Of a stretch of DNA of 53,660 nucleotides, positions 34,331 through 43,340 are shown piece by piece. This DNA comes from Acetobacteraceae bacterium (lineage in GTDB: Bacteria; Pseudomonadota; Alphaproteobacteria; Acetobacterales; Acetobacteraceae). Under the pieces are notes generated by a model. It made no database searches, was not told the DNA's origin, and saw only the letters and a program-made list of their open reading frames with translations. Made by a program: the position numbers and the translations under genes. Positions within the stretch are counted from its first letter, which is position 1. Each line of letters begins with the position of its first letter. The stretch covers positions 1-53,660 of the forward strand of contig JASHRV010000260.1 of NCBI GenBank assembly GCA_030037175.1, read 5' to 3'.

Positions 34331-35836
34331 TCACGCCGACGCCATCTTCTCACGGCGGCGCTGCACCGAGCTCGGGATGCGCAGCGCCTCCCTGTATTTG
34401 GCCACGGTTCGCCGCGCAATGTCCACACCTTCTCGCCTGAGCGCGGAGACGATTGCGTCATCGGAGAGCACTGAGTCGGCCGTTTCGGCATCAACGAGCG
34501 TCCGGATCCGCTGACGCACCGCTTCGGCGCTGTGGGTCTCGCCATCAACTCCGGCAATCGCAGTCGTGAAAAAATACTTGAGTTCGAAGATTCCGCGCGG
34601 CGTCGCAATATATTTGTTCGCGGTCACCCGGCTCACCGTGCTCTCGTGCATCTCCACCATTTCAGCCACATCGCGCAGGATCAGCGGGCGAAGATGCCCA
34701 ATGCCGTGCTCGAAGAAGCCGTTCTGCCGGCGCACGATCTCGGCCGCCACCTTGAGAATCGTCTCGGCACGCTGCTCGAGAGAGCGGACCAGCCAATTGG
34801 CAGCGGCAAGGCGCTCGGCGAGGAAGGATCGCTCCGCTCCCCGCGCACCGACGCTGATGCGTGCGTGGAAAGCGTGATTGACGAGCACGCGCGGCAGCGT
34901 GTCCGGGTTGAGCTCGAGCCGGAAATCGCCGTTTTCCTCGCGGCGCATCAGGATGTCGGGCACGAGCGGCGCGAGCGGCTCGGTGTCGAAGCGGGTGCCC
35001 GGCTTCGGATCGAGCCGGCGCAGCTCGGCCACCATGTCCGCGAGATCCTCCGCATCGACGCCGCAAATCACACGAAGCTCGTTCATCTCTCGCCGGGCGA
35101 GGAGATCGAGATGCTTGAGCAGGGCCGCCATCGCCGGGTCAAGTCGGTTGCGCTCGGCGAGCTGGGCAGCCAGGCATTCGCTGAGATCGCGGGCAAAGCA
35201 GCCGACCGGATCGAACTGCAGCATGCGTGCCCGTATGCGTTCGATCTCCTCGAGCGGAGCGCCGAGTGCCGCCGCAAGCGCGACGGGCTCGGCCGAGAGC
35301 CGCCCTGCCGGATCGAGCAGCGCGATCAGGTGCGCGCCGATCAGCCGCTCCCGCGGCGCCTCGAATGCGAGCCGGAGCTGTTCGGAGAGATACTCGCGGA
35401 GGGAACGTGGACCCTCCGCCACGTTTTCGATTCCCCGCTCGTCCGGCTCGAAGGACCCGCTGTTCCGGCCCGCCCCATCGGAGAGCCCCCCGCCGTCGGA
35501 CGGCCCACCCGCGTCATAGGTCTCGGCAAGCTCGGCATCGAGGGGCGCCGCTTCCGGTGCCGGCAGCACTTCCGAGCTCACCAGCGCTGCCGCATCTGCC
35601 TCGGGTGGGGGCCCATCCGGCCGCTGGTCGGGTGCCGGTGCCTCTCCGGCCATGTCCCCACCGGTGCTGTCCTGCCCCTCGTCGCGTTCAAGCAGCGGAT
35701 TGCGCTCCAGTTCCTCCGTCACGAAGGTCGCGAGATCGAGGTTCGAGAGCTGTAGCAGCTTGATCGCCTGCCGAAGCTGGGGCGTCATCACCAGCGCGGT
35801 GGACTGGCGGATCTCCAGGCGTGGTCCGATCGCCAT
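34331..35836 (-). CDS. rpoN: RNA polymerase sigma-54 factor
   Basis: 501 residues. The N-terminal activator-interacting region is LEIRQSTALVMTPQLRQAIKLLQLSNLDL … ELERNPLLE. An acidic linker (residues about 55-140) follows, then the core-binding domain (GCFARDLSECLAAQL), the HTH (LRDVAEMVEMHESTVSRVTAN) and the RpoN box at the end (ARRTVAKYREAL). It directs polymerase to -24/-12 promoters. It sits between lptB and hpf, the classic proteobacterial order. A perfect palindrome lies 35 bases upstream of its ATG. Confidence 0.97.
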   Translation of the reverse strand: MAIGPRLEIRQSTALVMTPQLRQAIKLLQLSNLDLATFVTEELERNPLLERDEGQDSTGGDMAGEAPAPDQRPDGPPPEADAAALVSSEVLPAPEAAPLDAELAETYDAGGPSDGGGLSDGAGRNSGSFEPDERGIENVAEGPRSLREYLSEQLRLAFEAPRERLIGAHLIALLDPAGRLSAEPVALAAALGAPLEEIERIRARMLQFDPVGCFARDLSECLAAQLAERNRLDPAMAALLKHLDLLARREMNELRVICGVDAEDLADMVAELRRLDPKPGTRFDTEPLAPLVPDILMRREENGDFRLELNPDTLPRVLVNHAFHARISVGARGAERSFLAERLAAANWLVRSLEQRAETILKVAAEIVRRQNGFFEHGIGHLRPLILRDVAEMVEMHESTVSRVTANKYIATPRGIFELKYFFTTAIAGVDGETHSAEAVRQRIRTLVDAETADSVLSDDAIVSALRREGVDIARRTVAKYREALRIPSSVQRRREKMASA

Positions 35837-35870
35837 GGCCGGAACTAGTTTTCTGCCGGCTTCGTCCGCG

Positions 35871-35886
35871 GTTCGCGGCCGCGAAC
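35871..35886. promoter_or_regulatory. Perfect 16-bp palindrome upstream of rpoN
   Basis: GTTCGCGGCCGCGAAC lies in the 137-bp lptB-rpoN gap. It could be an operator for rpoN or a stem at the lptB transcript end; no U-tract follows on the minus strand. The rest of the gap shows nothing I can name. Confidence 0.4.
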
Positions 35887-35973
35887 GAACTGGATCATCA
35901 ATCGGTTGGAAATGAAACGAAAGCGTTCCGATATCGGCACGGTTCTAGTCATTCCGACCTCGCCATCGGAACA

Positions 35974-36726
35974 CTAGAGGCTGAACCTTTCTCCGAGGTA
36001 GAAACGGCGCACGTCCGCATGCGCCACCACCTCCTCGGGCGCCCCGTGCATTAGGACCTCACCCTCGTGCAGAATGTAGGCCCGGTCCACGATCTCCAGC
36101 GTCTCCCGCACATTGTGGTCGGTGATCAGCACCCCGATCCCGCGCAGCTTCAGATGCGAAACGAGATCGCGAATCTCGCCAAGTGCGATCGGGTCAATCC
36201 CGGCCAGCGGTTCGTCGAGCAGGATATAGCTCGGCTGGCTCGCCAGCGCCCGCGCGATCTCGAGCCGTCGCCGCTCCCCGCCCGAGAGGGCAAGCGAGGG
36301 GGTGCGTCTGAGATGCGTGATCCCGAACTCGGAGAGCAAAGCCTCAAGCATCTGCTCGCGCCGGTCGGCATAAGGCTCGGACACTTCGAGCACGGCCCGG
36401 ATATTCTGCTCGACATTGAGGCCGCGAAAGATGCTCGCCTCCTGCGGCAGATAGCCGATGCCAAGCCGCGCGCGGCGGTACATGGGCAAGCTGGTGATCT
36501 CGGCGCCGTCGAGCGTGATGGAGCCAGTGTCCGGCGGCACCAGCCCGACGATCATATAAAAAGTCGTGGTCTTTCCCGCGCCGTTCGGCCCCAGCAGCCC
36601 GACCGCCTCGCCGCGCGTGAGCCGGATGTTCACATTCCGTACCACCGGACGACGGCGAAACTGCTTGCCCAACCCGCGGGCGACGAGGCCGCCGCCGCCG
36701 GAAAGCACGCGCAGGCGCTCGCTCAT
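35974..36726 (-). CDS. lptB: LPS export ABC transporter ATPase
   Basis: 250 residues. LptB powers extraction of lipopolysaccharide from the inner membrane with LptFG. Walker A is GLLGPNGAGKTTTFYMIVGL, signature SLALSGGERRRLEIARALA, Walker B YILLDEPLAGIDPIALGEI, and the LptB-specific switch region LKLRGIGVLITDHNVRETLE. It overlaps lptA by 4 bases and precedes rpoN. Its start (MSERLRVLSGGGG) has a somewhat extended N-terminus compared with the E. coli protein. Confidence 0.97.
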   Translation of the reverse strand: MSERLRVLSGGGGLVARGLGKQFRRRPVVRNVNIRLTRGEAVGLLGPNGAGKTTTFYMIVGLVPPDTGSITLDGAEITSLPMYRRARLGIGYLPQEASIFRGLNVEQNIRAVLEVSEPYADRREQMLEALLSEFGITHLRRTPSLALSGGERRRLEIARALASQPSYILLDEPLAGIDPIALGEIRDLVSHLKLRGIGVLITDHNVRETLEIVDRAYILHEGEVLMHGAPEEVVAHADVRRFYLGERFSL

Positions 36727-37763
36727 GGTTGAGTCCCTGAAGGCTTGGCTCCTGCTGCTGCGGGCGATTTCCCCGGCTGGCCTGGGCCGGCGTTTTGGCC
36801 TCCCGGCTGCGCCTGGTTCACCGAATTGGGCACGACCAGGCCCTGCACTCTCTGACCCGGCTCGGAAAGCAGCTCCGCTTGGCCGGTTTTCATATCCACC
36901 ACGCCCCGCGCACCGTTGAGCTGGTTCGGCCCCCGCGTGATCCGGACATCGCCCAGAATCAGCGCGATCCCGGTGGCAGGCACATAAACGCCGCGGTCGC
37001 CGGTGACGGTGTCCGTCGCCGTCCGGAGCGTGACGTTGCCGAACGCCTCCACCCGCTTGATCTGGCCGGAATCGGCCAGCGGGTCGGTGCCATTTGCCCC
37101 TCCAACGGCCTGATGCGACACGGCGGTGGCCGGCGATGACGCAGGGGCGTTGCCATTGGCATTCGCGGAGCCGCTCGAGGGCGTCGTATAGGCAACCAGC
37201 GTATCGGCCGTCACTCGGCGCCCGTCATTGGTGACGACGACGGCGTCGCCGCGCGCCACCGCCATATGTTTCTCGTTCCAGTATTCGACATCGTCGCGGG
37301 CGGTCAGAACATCGTTGGGCGTCGTGAGCTTGAGATGCCGGCCCGTCAGCACCAGCACCGCCTCGTCGACGTCATAGACCGCGTGATCGGCGAACGCCTG
37401 GTCGGTCGCCGTGAAGATGTGCACATGGCCGATCGCTTCCAGCCGATAGATCTGCTGCCCTCCGGTGTCCGGCCCGGCAGTCGCAGTGGCGCTCGCCGTC
37501 TGCAACGGGGCCGGTGCGGCCGAGGCGCCCGGCTTCGGCCGGTAATGGGCGATGAGCTCGTCCGCGGTCACGGTCACGGCACCCCGCACGGCCTGGGCAT
37601 CGCCTGTCGCGATCACCTCCTGCTGGCTCTGGCGCCATTCGATTCCGCCGACCGCGGTGATGGTGATCGGGCCGCCCTGCGAGAGGTCGAGTGCTTGCGC
37701 CGCCGCCGCGCGGGTGCCGAGCGCGAGAGCGAGGAGGAACCACGCGGCGGCCCAGCGCCTCAT
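36723..37763 (-). CDS. lptA: LptA/OstA-family periplasmic LPS transport protein, enlarged
   Basis: 346 residues, almost twice the E. coli length. The signal peptide MRRWAAAWFLLALALGTRAAAAQA is followed by OstA-like beta-jellyroll repeats: ATGDAQAVRGAVTVTADEL, AVYDVDEAVLVLTGRHLKLT, YWNEKHMAVARGDAVVVTNDG and VFGNVTLRTATDTVTGDRG-like turns. Between them are Ala/Gly/Ser-rich inserts, and the end is a Pro/Gly/Gln tail (NQAQPGGQNAGPGQPGKSP). It bridges the periplasm between LptC and LptD. 4-base overlaps on both sides indicate tight coupling. Confidence 0.9.
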   Translation of the reverse strand: MRRWAAAWFLLALALGTRAAAAQALDLSQGGPITITAVGGIEWRQSQQEVIATGDAQAVRGAVTVTADELIAHYRPKPGASAAPAPLQTASATATAGPDTGGQQIYRLEAIGHVHIFTATDQAFADHAVYDVDEAVLVLTGRHLKLTTPNDVLTARDDVEYWNEKHMAVARGDAVVVTNDGRRVTADTLVAYTTPSSGSANANGNAPASSPATAVSHQAVGGANGTDPLADSGQIKRVEAFGNVTLRTATDTVTGDRGVYVPATGIALILGDVRITRGPNQLNGARGVVDMKTGQAELLSEPGQRVQGLVVPNSVNQAQPGGQNAGPGQPGKSPAAAGAKPSGTQP

Positions 37764-38467
37764 TGGTTCTGCTGACCGTTCAGGACGAGGCGCGCCGGGC
37801 CGCTGAACTGGATCACCGATCCGCCATCGAGCAGGGTGAAGCCCATGGCATCCAGGGTGCCGAACGGTCCCTCGGCGCTCACAGGCACGCCGCTCGCGGC
37901 GGCGCCAGCGGCAAGGTCGACCGTGGCGCTTGCCGAGCGTAGCGTCGTCCCGTCATCGCGGTAGAGCGTGACACCGCCGGAAAGGTCGAGCTGGCGGCTC
38001 TTCTGGGCATAGACGCCCCGCAGCGCCGAGAGCATCACCCAGGAACCCGAATGCAGCGTGATATCCCCTTTAGGGGCGCTCAGATCGACACGATCCGGCC
38101 CCATCTGCAACGCTGAGTCGGCGGTCACGGTGTAGGGTTCGCCCTTATCATCCACGCTGCTGTAGCGCGCATCGAGAAGCTTTCCCCCGCCGCCTGGCGC
38201 CGTCGTATCGAGATGGAAGCTCACGCGCTGTCCTGCAACGCCGGTCTCGAAGTCGGGCCAGAGCGCCACGGAAGCGAGCAGGGCAAGGCCGAAGAAAGGC
38301 AGGATCAGCTTCGCCCAGCGCACGGCGAACCGCCGCCGCGCGATGCTCGCGGCCGAGGGCATCGGCCGGGCGCGGCCAAGCCCGAGCAGATGGATGCGCC
38401 CGAATTCGCGCGGGGCCGCCGCCGCTCTCAGCTTGGGCTTTTCCGTAGGGGCTTCGACGTCCGCCAT
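37760..38467 (-). CDS. lptC: LPS export protein LptC
   Basis: 235 residues from ATG 38467; the track start (38575) overlaps kdsD. A cytoplasmic N-terminal stretch of about 50 residues precedes one membrane helix (AKLILPFFGLALLASVALWP) and a periplasmic jellyroll (DARYSSVDDKGEPYTVTADSA; LSAPKGDITLHSGSWVMLSA; GGVTLYRDDGTTLRSASATV). It hands LPS from LptBFG to LptA. The sequence family is weakly conserved, so the call leans on context: 4-base gap after kdsD, 4-base overlap into lptA. Confidence 0.9.
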   Translation of the reverse strand: MADVEAPTEKPKLRAAAAPREFGRIHLLGLGRARPMPSAASIARRRFAVRWAKLILPFFGLALLASVALWPDFETGVAGQRVSFHLDTTAPGGGGKLLDARYSSVDDKGEPYTVTADSALQMGPDRVDLSAPKGDITLHSGSWVMLSALRGVYAQKSRQLDLSGGVTLYRDDGTTLRSASATVDLAAGAAASGVPVSAEGPFGTLDAMGFTLLDGGSVIQFSGPARLVLNGQQNQ

Positions 38468-38471
38468 TGCC

Positions 38472-39455
38472 TTACGCGATCCCCGCCCGCAACAGGTCAT
38501 GCACGTGCACGAGGCCGAGAAGCTCCTTTTCTTCATCCACCACGAAAAGGGTCGTGATCGGCCGCGATCCTGCATTCATCTCGTGCAGCGCCTCGGCAGC
38601 CAGCGCGTCCGGCCTGATTGTGCGCGGGTTTCGCGTCATCACTTCGCCGACCCTCCGCGAGAGAAGGTCCGGACCCATGGCACGGCGCAGATCGCCGTCG
38701 GTGATGACGCCGACGAGGCGGCCGGACGTGGCGACGACGCCAAGGCAGCCGAACGATTTCTCGGTCATCACCAGAAGCGCCCGGTCCATCGCCATTTCCG
38801 GCCGAGCGAGCGGAAGCGCCTCGCCGGTGTGCATCACCTCGCGCACCCGAAGCAGCCTTGCGCCCAATTTCCCGCCGGGGTGGAACTGGTGGAAATCGCT
38901 CGCCGTAAAGCCGCGGCGCTTGAGCAGCGCGACGGCCAAGGCATCACCCAGGGCCATCTGCATGGTCGTGGAAGTGGTGGGTGCCAAGCCCATCGGACAG
39001 GCCTCCGCCGCTCCCGGCAGCATCAGCACCACGTCCGCCGCCTTCGCGAGCGCCGAGCCTGCGCGCGCCGTGATCGCGATCAGCGGCAGGGCGAAGCGCC
39101 GCGCATGGGCAACGAGATCGGCAAGCTCGGCTGTCTCCCCTGAGTTGGAAAGGGCAAGCACCGCATCGCCGGCCACGATCATGCCAAGATCGCCGTGCGA
39201 GGCTTCGCCCGGATGGACGAACAACGCCGGCGTGCCGGTCGAGGCGAGGGTCGCCGCGATCTTCCGCGCCACATGCCCCGACTTGCCCATACCCGAAACC
39301 ACCACCCGCCCTGAGGCGCCGAGCATCAGCTCGACCGCGCGGGGGAAACTCTCGTCGAGCGAAGCGGCGAGCGCCCGCAACCCGGCCGCTTCCAGCGCCA
39401 GCACCGCACCGGCTGCTGCGAGATCGTCGGGACGGTCCAAGGCCAGCTGAGGCAT
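38472..39455 (-). CDS. kdsD: D-arabinose 5-phosphate isomerase (KpsF/GutQ family)
   Basis: 327 residues. The N-terminal SIS sugar-isomerase domain (GRVVVSGMGKSGHVARKIAA; FVHPGEASHGDLGMI; LALSNSGETAEL; DFHQFHPGGKLG) is followed by two CBS domains (VREVMHTGEALPLARPEMAM; VGVITDGDLRRAM; VGEVMTRNPRTIRPDALAAE). It converts ribulose 5-phosphate to arabinose 5-phosphate, the first step to Kdo for LPS. It heads the LPS transport cluster. Confidence 0.95.
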   Translation of the reverse strand: MPQLALDRPDDLAAAGAVLALEAAGLRALAASLDESFPRAVELMLGASGRVVVSGMGKSGHVARKIAATLASTGTPALFVHPGEASHGDLGMIVAGDAVLALSNSGETAELADLVAHARRFALPLIAITARAGSALAKAADVVLMLPGAAEACPMGLAPTTSTTMQMALGDALAVALLKRRGFTASDFHQFHPGGKLGARLLRVREVMHTGEALPLARPEMAMDRALLVMTEKSFGCLGVVATSGRLVGVITDGDLRRAMGPDLLSRRVGEVMTRNPRTIRPDALAAEALHEMNAGSRPITTLFVVDEEKELLGLVHVHDLLRAGIA

Positions 39456-39647
39456 CAGAATCGGCTCATCCTTTGTCGGCCCATCCTTCTATGGAGGGGC
39501 CCCCGTGAGGGTCAACAACACCCGAACTCTGGCCGCGAATTGCGGCAAGAATTATGCCAGTAACACCTATGCTTGACCGGCGCCCTTTGCGTCCGGTTAA
39601 CTCGCTTTCACCCGCCGCGCCGCGACTTTCCACATCAAGGGCACCCC

Positions 39648-41465
39648 ATGTCGGCAGCGCTCGCGCCGAGCCGCCGGTTCCGACTGATCCTGATCAAGCC
39701 GTCGCACTACGACGACGACGGCTACGTGATCCAGTGGCTGCGTTCGGCCATTCCCTCGAACACGCTCGCCGCGCTCCACGGCCTCGCCCTCGATGTCCGC
39801 GACCGCCGCGTCCTCGGTCCCGACATCGCGCTCGAGATCACCGCCTTCGACGAAACCAACACCCGCATCCGCCCGGACCGGATCGCGCGCATGATCAGGG
39901 CTGACGGCGGCCTCGGCCTGGTTGCTCTCGTCGGCGTGCAATCGAACCAGTTCCCGCGCGCCGTTGATATCGCCCGCCCGCTTCGTGCCGCCGGCATCCA
40001 GGTTGCAATCGGCGGCTTTCACGTCTCCGGCACCCTGGCCATGCTGCCCGGCATCCAGCCCGACCTTCAGGCCGCGCTCGATCTCGGCATCACGCTCTTC
40101 GCCGGCGAGGCTGAGGGCCGCCTCGAGCATGTGCTTGCCGACGCGCTCGCGGGTGGCCTCAAGCCGATCTACAACTTCATGGACGATCTGCCCGGCATCG
40201 AGGGCGCCCCGCCCCCCATTCTGCCGCGCGCACGCATCGTTCGCACCGGCGGGGGCCTCACCAGCTTCGATGCCGGCCGCGGCTGTCCCTTTCAATGCTC
40301 CTTCTGCACCATCATCAACGTTCAGGGCCGCAAATCCCGCACCCGCTCTCCGGACGATGTCGAGGCGATCATCCGCAGCAATCTTGCCCAGGGCATCGAC
40401 CACTTCTTCATCACGGACGACAACCTCGCCCGCAACCGCAGCTGGGAGCCGATCTTCGACCGCCTCATCCGGATGCGTGAGGAGGAGGGTCTTTTCTTCC
40501 GCTTCATCATCCAGGTCGACACACTCTGCCACAAAATCCCCCACTTCGTCGAAAAGGCGGCCCGCGCCGGCGTCACGCGCGTCTTCATCGGCATGGAGAG
40601 CATCAATCCGGACAGCCTGCTCGCCGCCAAGAAGCGGCAGAACCGGATCTCCGAATATCGCCGCATGCTGCTCGCGTGGAAGAGCGTCGGCTGCTTCACC
40701 TATGCCGGTTACATCCTTGGCTTTCCGGGTGATACGCCCGAAACGATCGTGCGCGACATCCGGATCATCCAGCGAGAGCTGCCGCTCGATCTGCTCGAGT
40801 TCTTCTGCCTCACCCCATTGCCGGGATCGGAGGACCATAAGCGCCTTTTCACCACGGGCGTGCCGATGGACCCGGATATGAACAAGTACGACCTCGAGCA
40901 TGTCTGCACGACCCATCCGATCATGTCGAAAGCGGAGTGGGAGCGCGCCTATCGCCTCGCCTGGGAAACGTACTACACGCCCGAGCACATGGAACGCGTG
41001 ATGCGCCGCGCGGGCGCAAGCGGCATCAGCCCCGGCAAGATGATGTTTCTCCTCCTTTGGTTCTGGGGCTGTGTGACGCTCGAAAAAATCCACCCGCTCG
41101 AAGGCGGCTATCTGCGGCGCAAGGTGCGCACTGACCGAAGGCCCGGCCTGCCGATCGAGCGCCCGCTCATCTTCTATCCCCGCTACCTCGCCGACCTCCT
41201 CATCAAGCATGTCCGCATCGGCCGCATGATCCTGCGCATGGCCGCCGTCCGCCGCGCGATCAAGCGCGACCCCAACCGTCGCGCCTATATGGACACCGCG
41301 CTCACCCCGGTCTCGGACGAGGAGATGGACGCGCTCGAGATCTTCACGGCGACCGATGCGGCCCGCAGCGCCGCCGACAAGGCCAAGCGCGACCTTGCCC
41401 GCCGGCAAGCTGCCCTCTCGCCGAAAGCGGAGCCATTGGAACCCGCACCTGTTGGCGGCGGCTGA
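39648..41465 (+). CDS. Radical SAM protein with N-terminal cobalamin-binding-like domain
   Basis: 605 residues from ATG 39648 (AAGGG upstream). The N-terminal Rossmann-like region resembles B12-binding radical SAM enzymes (LGLVALVGVQSNQFPRAVDI; IQVAIGGFHVSGTLAML), but the DxHxxG cobalamin-ligand motif is absent. The radical SAM cluster is CPFQCSFC (Cys213, 217, 220), followed by FFITDDNLARNRSWEPIFD and YILGFPGDTPETI. The C-terminal 150 residues are basic with a hydrophobic stretch (MMFLLLWFWGCVTLEK). Relatives include BchE and hopanoid methylases. Substrate unknown; monocistronic by context. Confidence 0.85.
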   Translation: MSAALAPSRRFRLILIKPSHYDDDGYVIQWLRSAIPSNTLAALHGLALDVRDRRVLGPDIALEITAFDETNTRIRPDRIARMIRADGGLGLVALVGVQSNQFPRAVDIARPLRAAGIQVAIGGFHVSGTLAMLPGIQPDLQAALDLGITLFAGEAEGRLEHVLADALAGGLKPIYNFMDDLPGIEGAPPPILPRARIVRTGGGLTSFDAGRGCPFQCSFCTIINVQGRKSRTRSPDDVEAIIRSNLAQGIDHFFITDDNLARNRSWEPIFDRLIRMREEEGLFFRFIIQVDTLCHKIPHFVEKAARAGVTRVFIGMESINPDSLLAAKKRQNRISEYRRMLLAWKSVGCFTYAGYILGFPGDTPETIVRDIRIIQRELPLDLLEFFCLTPLPGSEDHKRLFTTGVPMDPDMNKYDLEHVCTTHPIMSKAEWERAYRLAWETYYTPEHMERVMRRAGASGISPGKMMFLLLWFWGCVTLEKIHPLEGGYLRRKVRTDRRPGLPIERPLIFYPRYLADLLIKHVRIGRMILRMAAVRRAIKRDPNRRAYMDTALTPVSDEEMDALEIFTATDAARSAADKAKRDLARRQAALSPKAEPLEPAPVGGG

Positions 41466-41491
41466 GGGCAGAGGGCAGCGTCTCCTCGCCT

Positions 41492-42148
41492 TTAGTGGGC
41501 GAAAATGTCCGGCTCCTCGTACCCAAGGAGGTCGAGCGCCGCCCGTTCCGGCAGGAACGCGAAGCAGGCCTCGGCGAGCTCGCGCCGGTTCTCCCGCGCG
41601 AGCAGCGCCTCCAGCCGCGCCCAGAGCGCATGCAGATAGAGAACGTCCGAGGCCGCATAGGCCAGCTGCTCGGGGGTAAGCTCTGCCGCGCCCCAGTCCG
41701 AGGTCTGCTGCTGCTTGGCGAGATCGACGCCCAGGAGCTCGCGGCAGAGCTCCTTCAACCCGTGCCGGTCGGTGAAGGTCCGCACCAGCCTGGAGGCGAT
41801 CTTCGTGCAGCGCACCGGCGCCACCCGCACGCCGAGCGCCTTGGCGAGAATCGCGACATCAAAACGGGCGAAGTGCATCAGCTTCACCACGCGCGGATCA
41901 ACGAGCAGTCGGCGCAGATTGGGGCAATCGGCGCCGCGCCCGCCCAGGCTCTCCGGCACGATCTGCACCAGGTGCGCGATGCCATCGCCTGCCGAGAGCT
42001 GCACCAGGCAGAGCCGGTCGCGATGCGGGTTGAGCCCCATCGTTTCCGTATCGACCGCGACCACCGGCCCGAACGAGAGCCCCTCGGGCAGGTCGTTGCG
42101 GTGGAGATGGATCGTCGCGTCGGGCTGGAACTGGGTGAAACCTGCCAC
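41492..42148 (-). CDS. rnd: Ribonuclease D (short form)
   Basis: 218 residues from GTG 42148. DEDD exonuclease: VVAVDTETMGLNPHRDRLCL holds the first acidic pair, MHFARFDVAILAK the third acidic residue, and LTPEQLAYAASDVLYLHALW the last (DEDDy Tyr). It lacks the HRDC domains of E. coli RNase D, as is usual in alphaproteobacteria. It trims tRNA 3' ends. The track start at 42310 is wrong because its first 54 codons translate tRNA-Leu, which lies 20 bases upstream on the same strand. Confidence 0.92.
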   Translation of the reverse strand: MAGFTQFQPDATIHLHRNDLPEGLSFGPVVAVDTETMGLNPHRDRLCLVQLSAGDGIAHLVQIVPESLGGRGADCPNLRRLLVDPRVVKLMHFARFDVAILAKALGVRVAPVRCTKIASRLVRTFTDRHGLKELCRELLGVDLAKQQQTSDWGAAELTPEQLAYAASDVLYLHALWARLEALLARENRRELAEACFAFLPERAALDLLGYEEPDIFAH

Positions 42149-42168
42149 TTCGTTGCGTCGCTTCGCGA

Positions 42169-42255
42169 TGGTGCCCAGGAGAAGACTCGAACTTCCACGA
42201 CCTTGCGGCCACAGGTACCTGAAACCTGCGCGTCTACCAATTCCGCCACCTGGGC
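42169..42255 (-). tRNA. tRNA-Leu (CAG)
   Basis: 87 nt with encoded CCA. Acceptor arms GCCCAGG/CCTGGGC pair fully. The anticodon stem CAGGT/ACCTG encloses the loop TTCAGGT, giving anticodon CAG. The T-loop is GTTCGAGTC and a long variable arm marks it as type II. It is 20 bases upstream of rnd on the same strand. Confidence 0.97.
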
Positions 42256-42389
42256 ACGGACGGCAGGTGCGAGCGGGCGGCCATCTAACCCTGCCCCCCC
42301 ATTGCGTCAACTCCGTCCGGCTTGAGCGAAAGCCGCCCGCAGCCTATTCAGCGGCGCGGAACGAGTCCTGACAAGAAAAGGAGAGGCGG

Positions 42390-43340
42390 GTGGCGGAACG
42401 CAAGGTGGCGACAGTGTTCGGCGGCTCGGGCTTCCTCGGCCGCTATGTGGTGAAACGGCTCGCCGCGGCGGGCCAGATCGTGCGCGTCGCGGTCCGCGAC
42501 CCTGAGGCCGCGCTGTTCCTCAAGCCCATGGGCGCGGTCGGCCAGATCGTGCCGCTCTATACCAACCTCGCCCACCCCGACACCGTGCCCCGCGCGGTCG
42601 AGGAGGCAGACATCGTCATCAACCTCGTCGGCATCCTCGCGGAGCAGCGGTCCGGCGATTTCCAGCGCATCCACGCCGCCGGTGCCGGCGCCGTCGCTGC
42701 CGCGAGCGCCGCGGCCGGCGTTGCCCACCTCGTGCACGTCTCCGCGATCGGTGCCGATCCCGCGAGCCCGAGCCGCTACGCTGCCAGCAAGGCTGCCGGC
42801 GAGGAAGCCGTCCTCGGCGCCTTCCCCACAGCCACCATTTTCCGTCCCTCGTTCGTTTTCGGGCCGGAGGACGAGTTCTTCAACCGTTTCGCCGCGCTCG
42901 CCCAGCTTCTGCCCTTCATGCCGGTGATCTCCGGTGCCAGCCGCATGCAGCCCGTTTATGTCGGGGACGTCGCGGATGCGATGATCGCTTCCCTTTCTCA
43001 CCCCGAGGCCGCGGGGCGCATCTATGAGCTCGGCGGCCCGCGCATCTTCACCTTCCGCGAAATCCTCCAATACGTTCTCAAGGAGACCGGGCGGCACCGC
43101 CCGCTGATTGCGATCCCTCCCGCCATCGCGCGCCTCCAGGCGACGATTGCGGAGCTCCTGCCCGGAAAGCCGTTGACCCGCGATCAGCTCCTGATGCTCG
43201 CGCGCGACAACATCACCGCGGAGAACGCCCCCGGCCTCACCGATCTCGGCGTCATCCCAACCCCGGTCGAGATGGTGGTGCCCCAGTATATCGCCCGCTT
43301 CCGCCCGGGCGGCGGGCGCCGCGAGCTGATCCCCGCTTAG
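42390..43340 (+). CDS. Complex I NDUFA9-like NAD(P)-binding protein
   Basis: 316 residues, GTG start. Extended SDR fold: VATVFGGSGFLGRYVVKRLA (GxxGxxG), VNLVGILAEQRSGDFQRIHA, VHVSAIGADPASPSRYAASK (YxxxK), FRPSFVFGPEDEFFNRF. This matches the NDUFA9/ARFG family found across alphaproteobacteria, linked to complex I assembly or quinone-binding proteins; its bacterial role is unproven. Single gene, divergent from the tRNA-rnd unit. Confidence 0.9.
   Translation: MAERKVATVFGGSGFLGRYVVKRLAAAGQIVRVAVRDPEAALFLKPMGAVGQIVPLYTNLAHPDTVPRAVEEADIVINLVGILAEQRSGDFQRIHAAGAGAVAAASAAAGVAHLVHVSAIGADPASPSRYAASKAAGEEAVLGAFPTATIFRPSFVFGPEDEFFNRFAALAQLLPFMPVISGASRMQPVYVGDVADAMIASLSHPEAAGRIYELGGPRIFTFREILQYVLKETGRHRPLIAIPPAIARLQATIAELLPGKPLTRDQLLMLARDNITAENAPGLTDLGVIPTPVEMVVPQYIARFRPGGGRRELIPA

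Noticed and set aside
39520-39640. Sigma-54 promoter (TGGCCG…TTGCG) upstream of the radical SAM gene
   Set aside because: Spacing is one base short of the -24/-12 consensus and the GC element is imperfect.
39597-41408. 603-residue minus-strand ORF opposite the radical SAM gene
   Set aside because: No motif and acidic shadow composition; the plus strand has the CxxxCxxC cluster.
42169-42310. N-terminal extension of rnd in the track
   Set aside because: It translates tRNA-Leu(CAG); the real start is GTG 42148.
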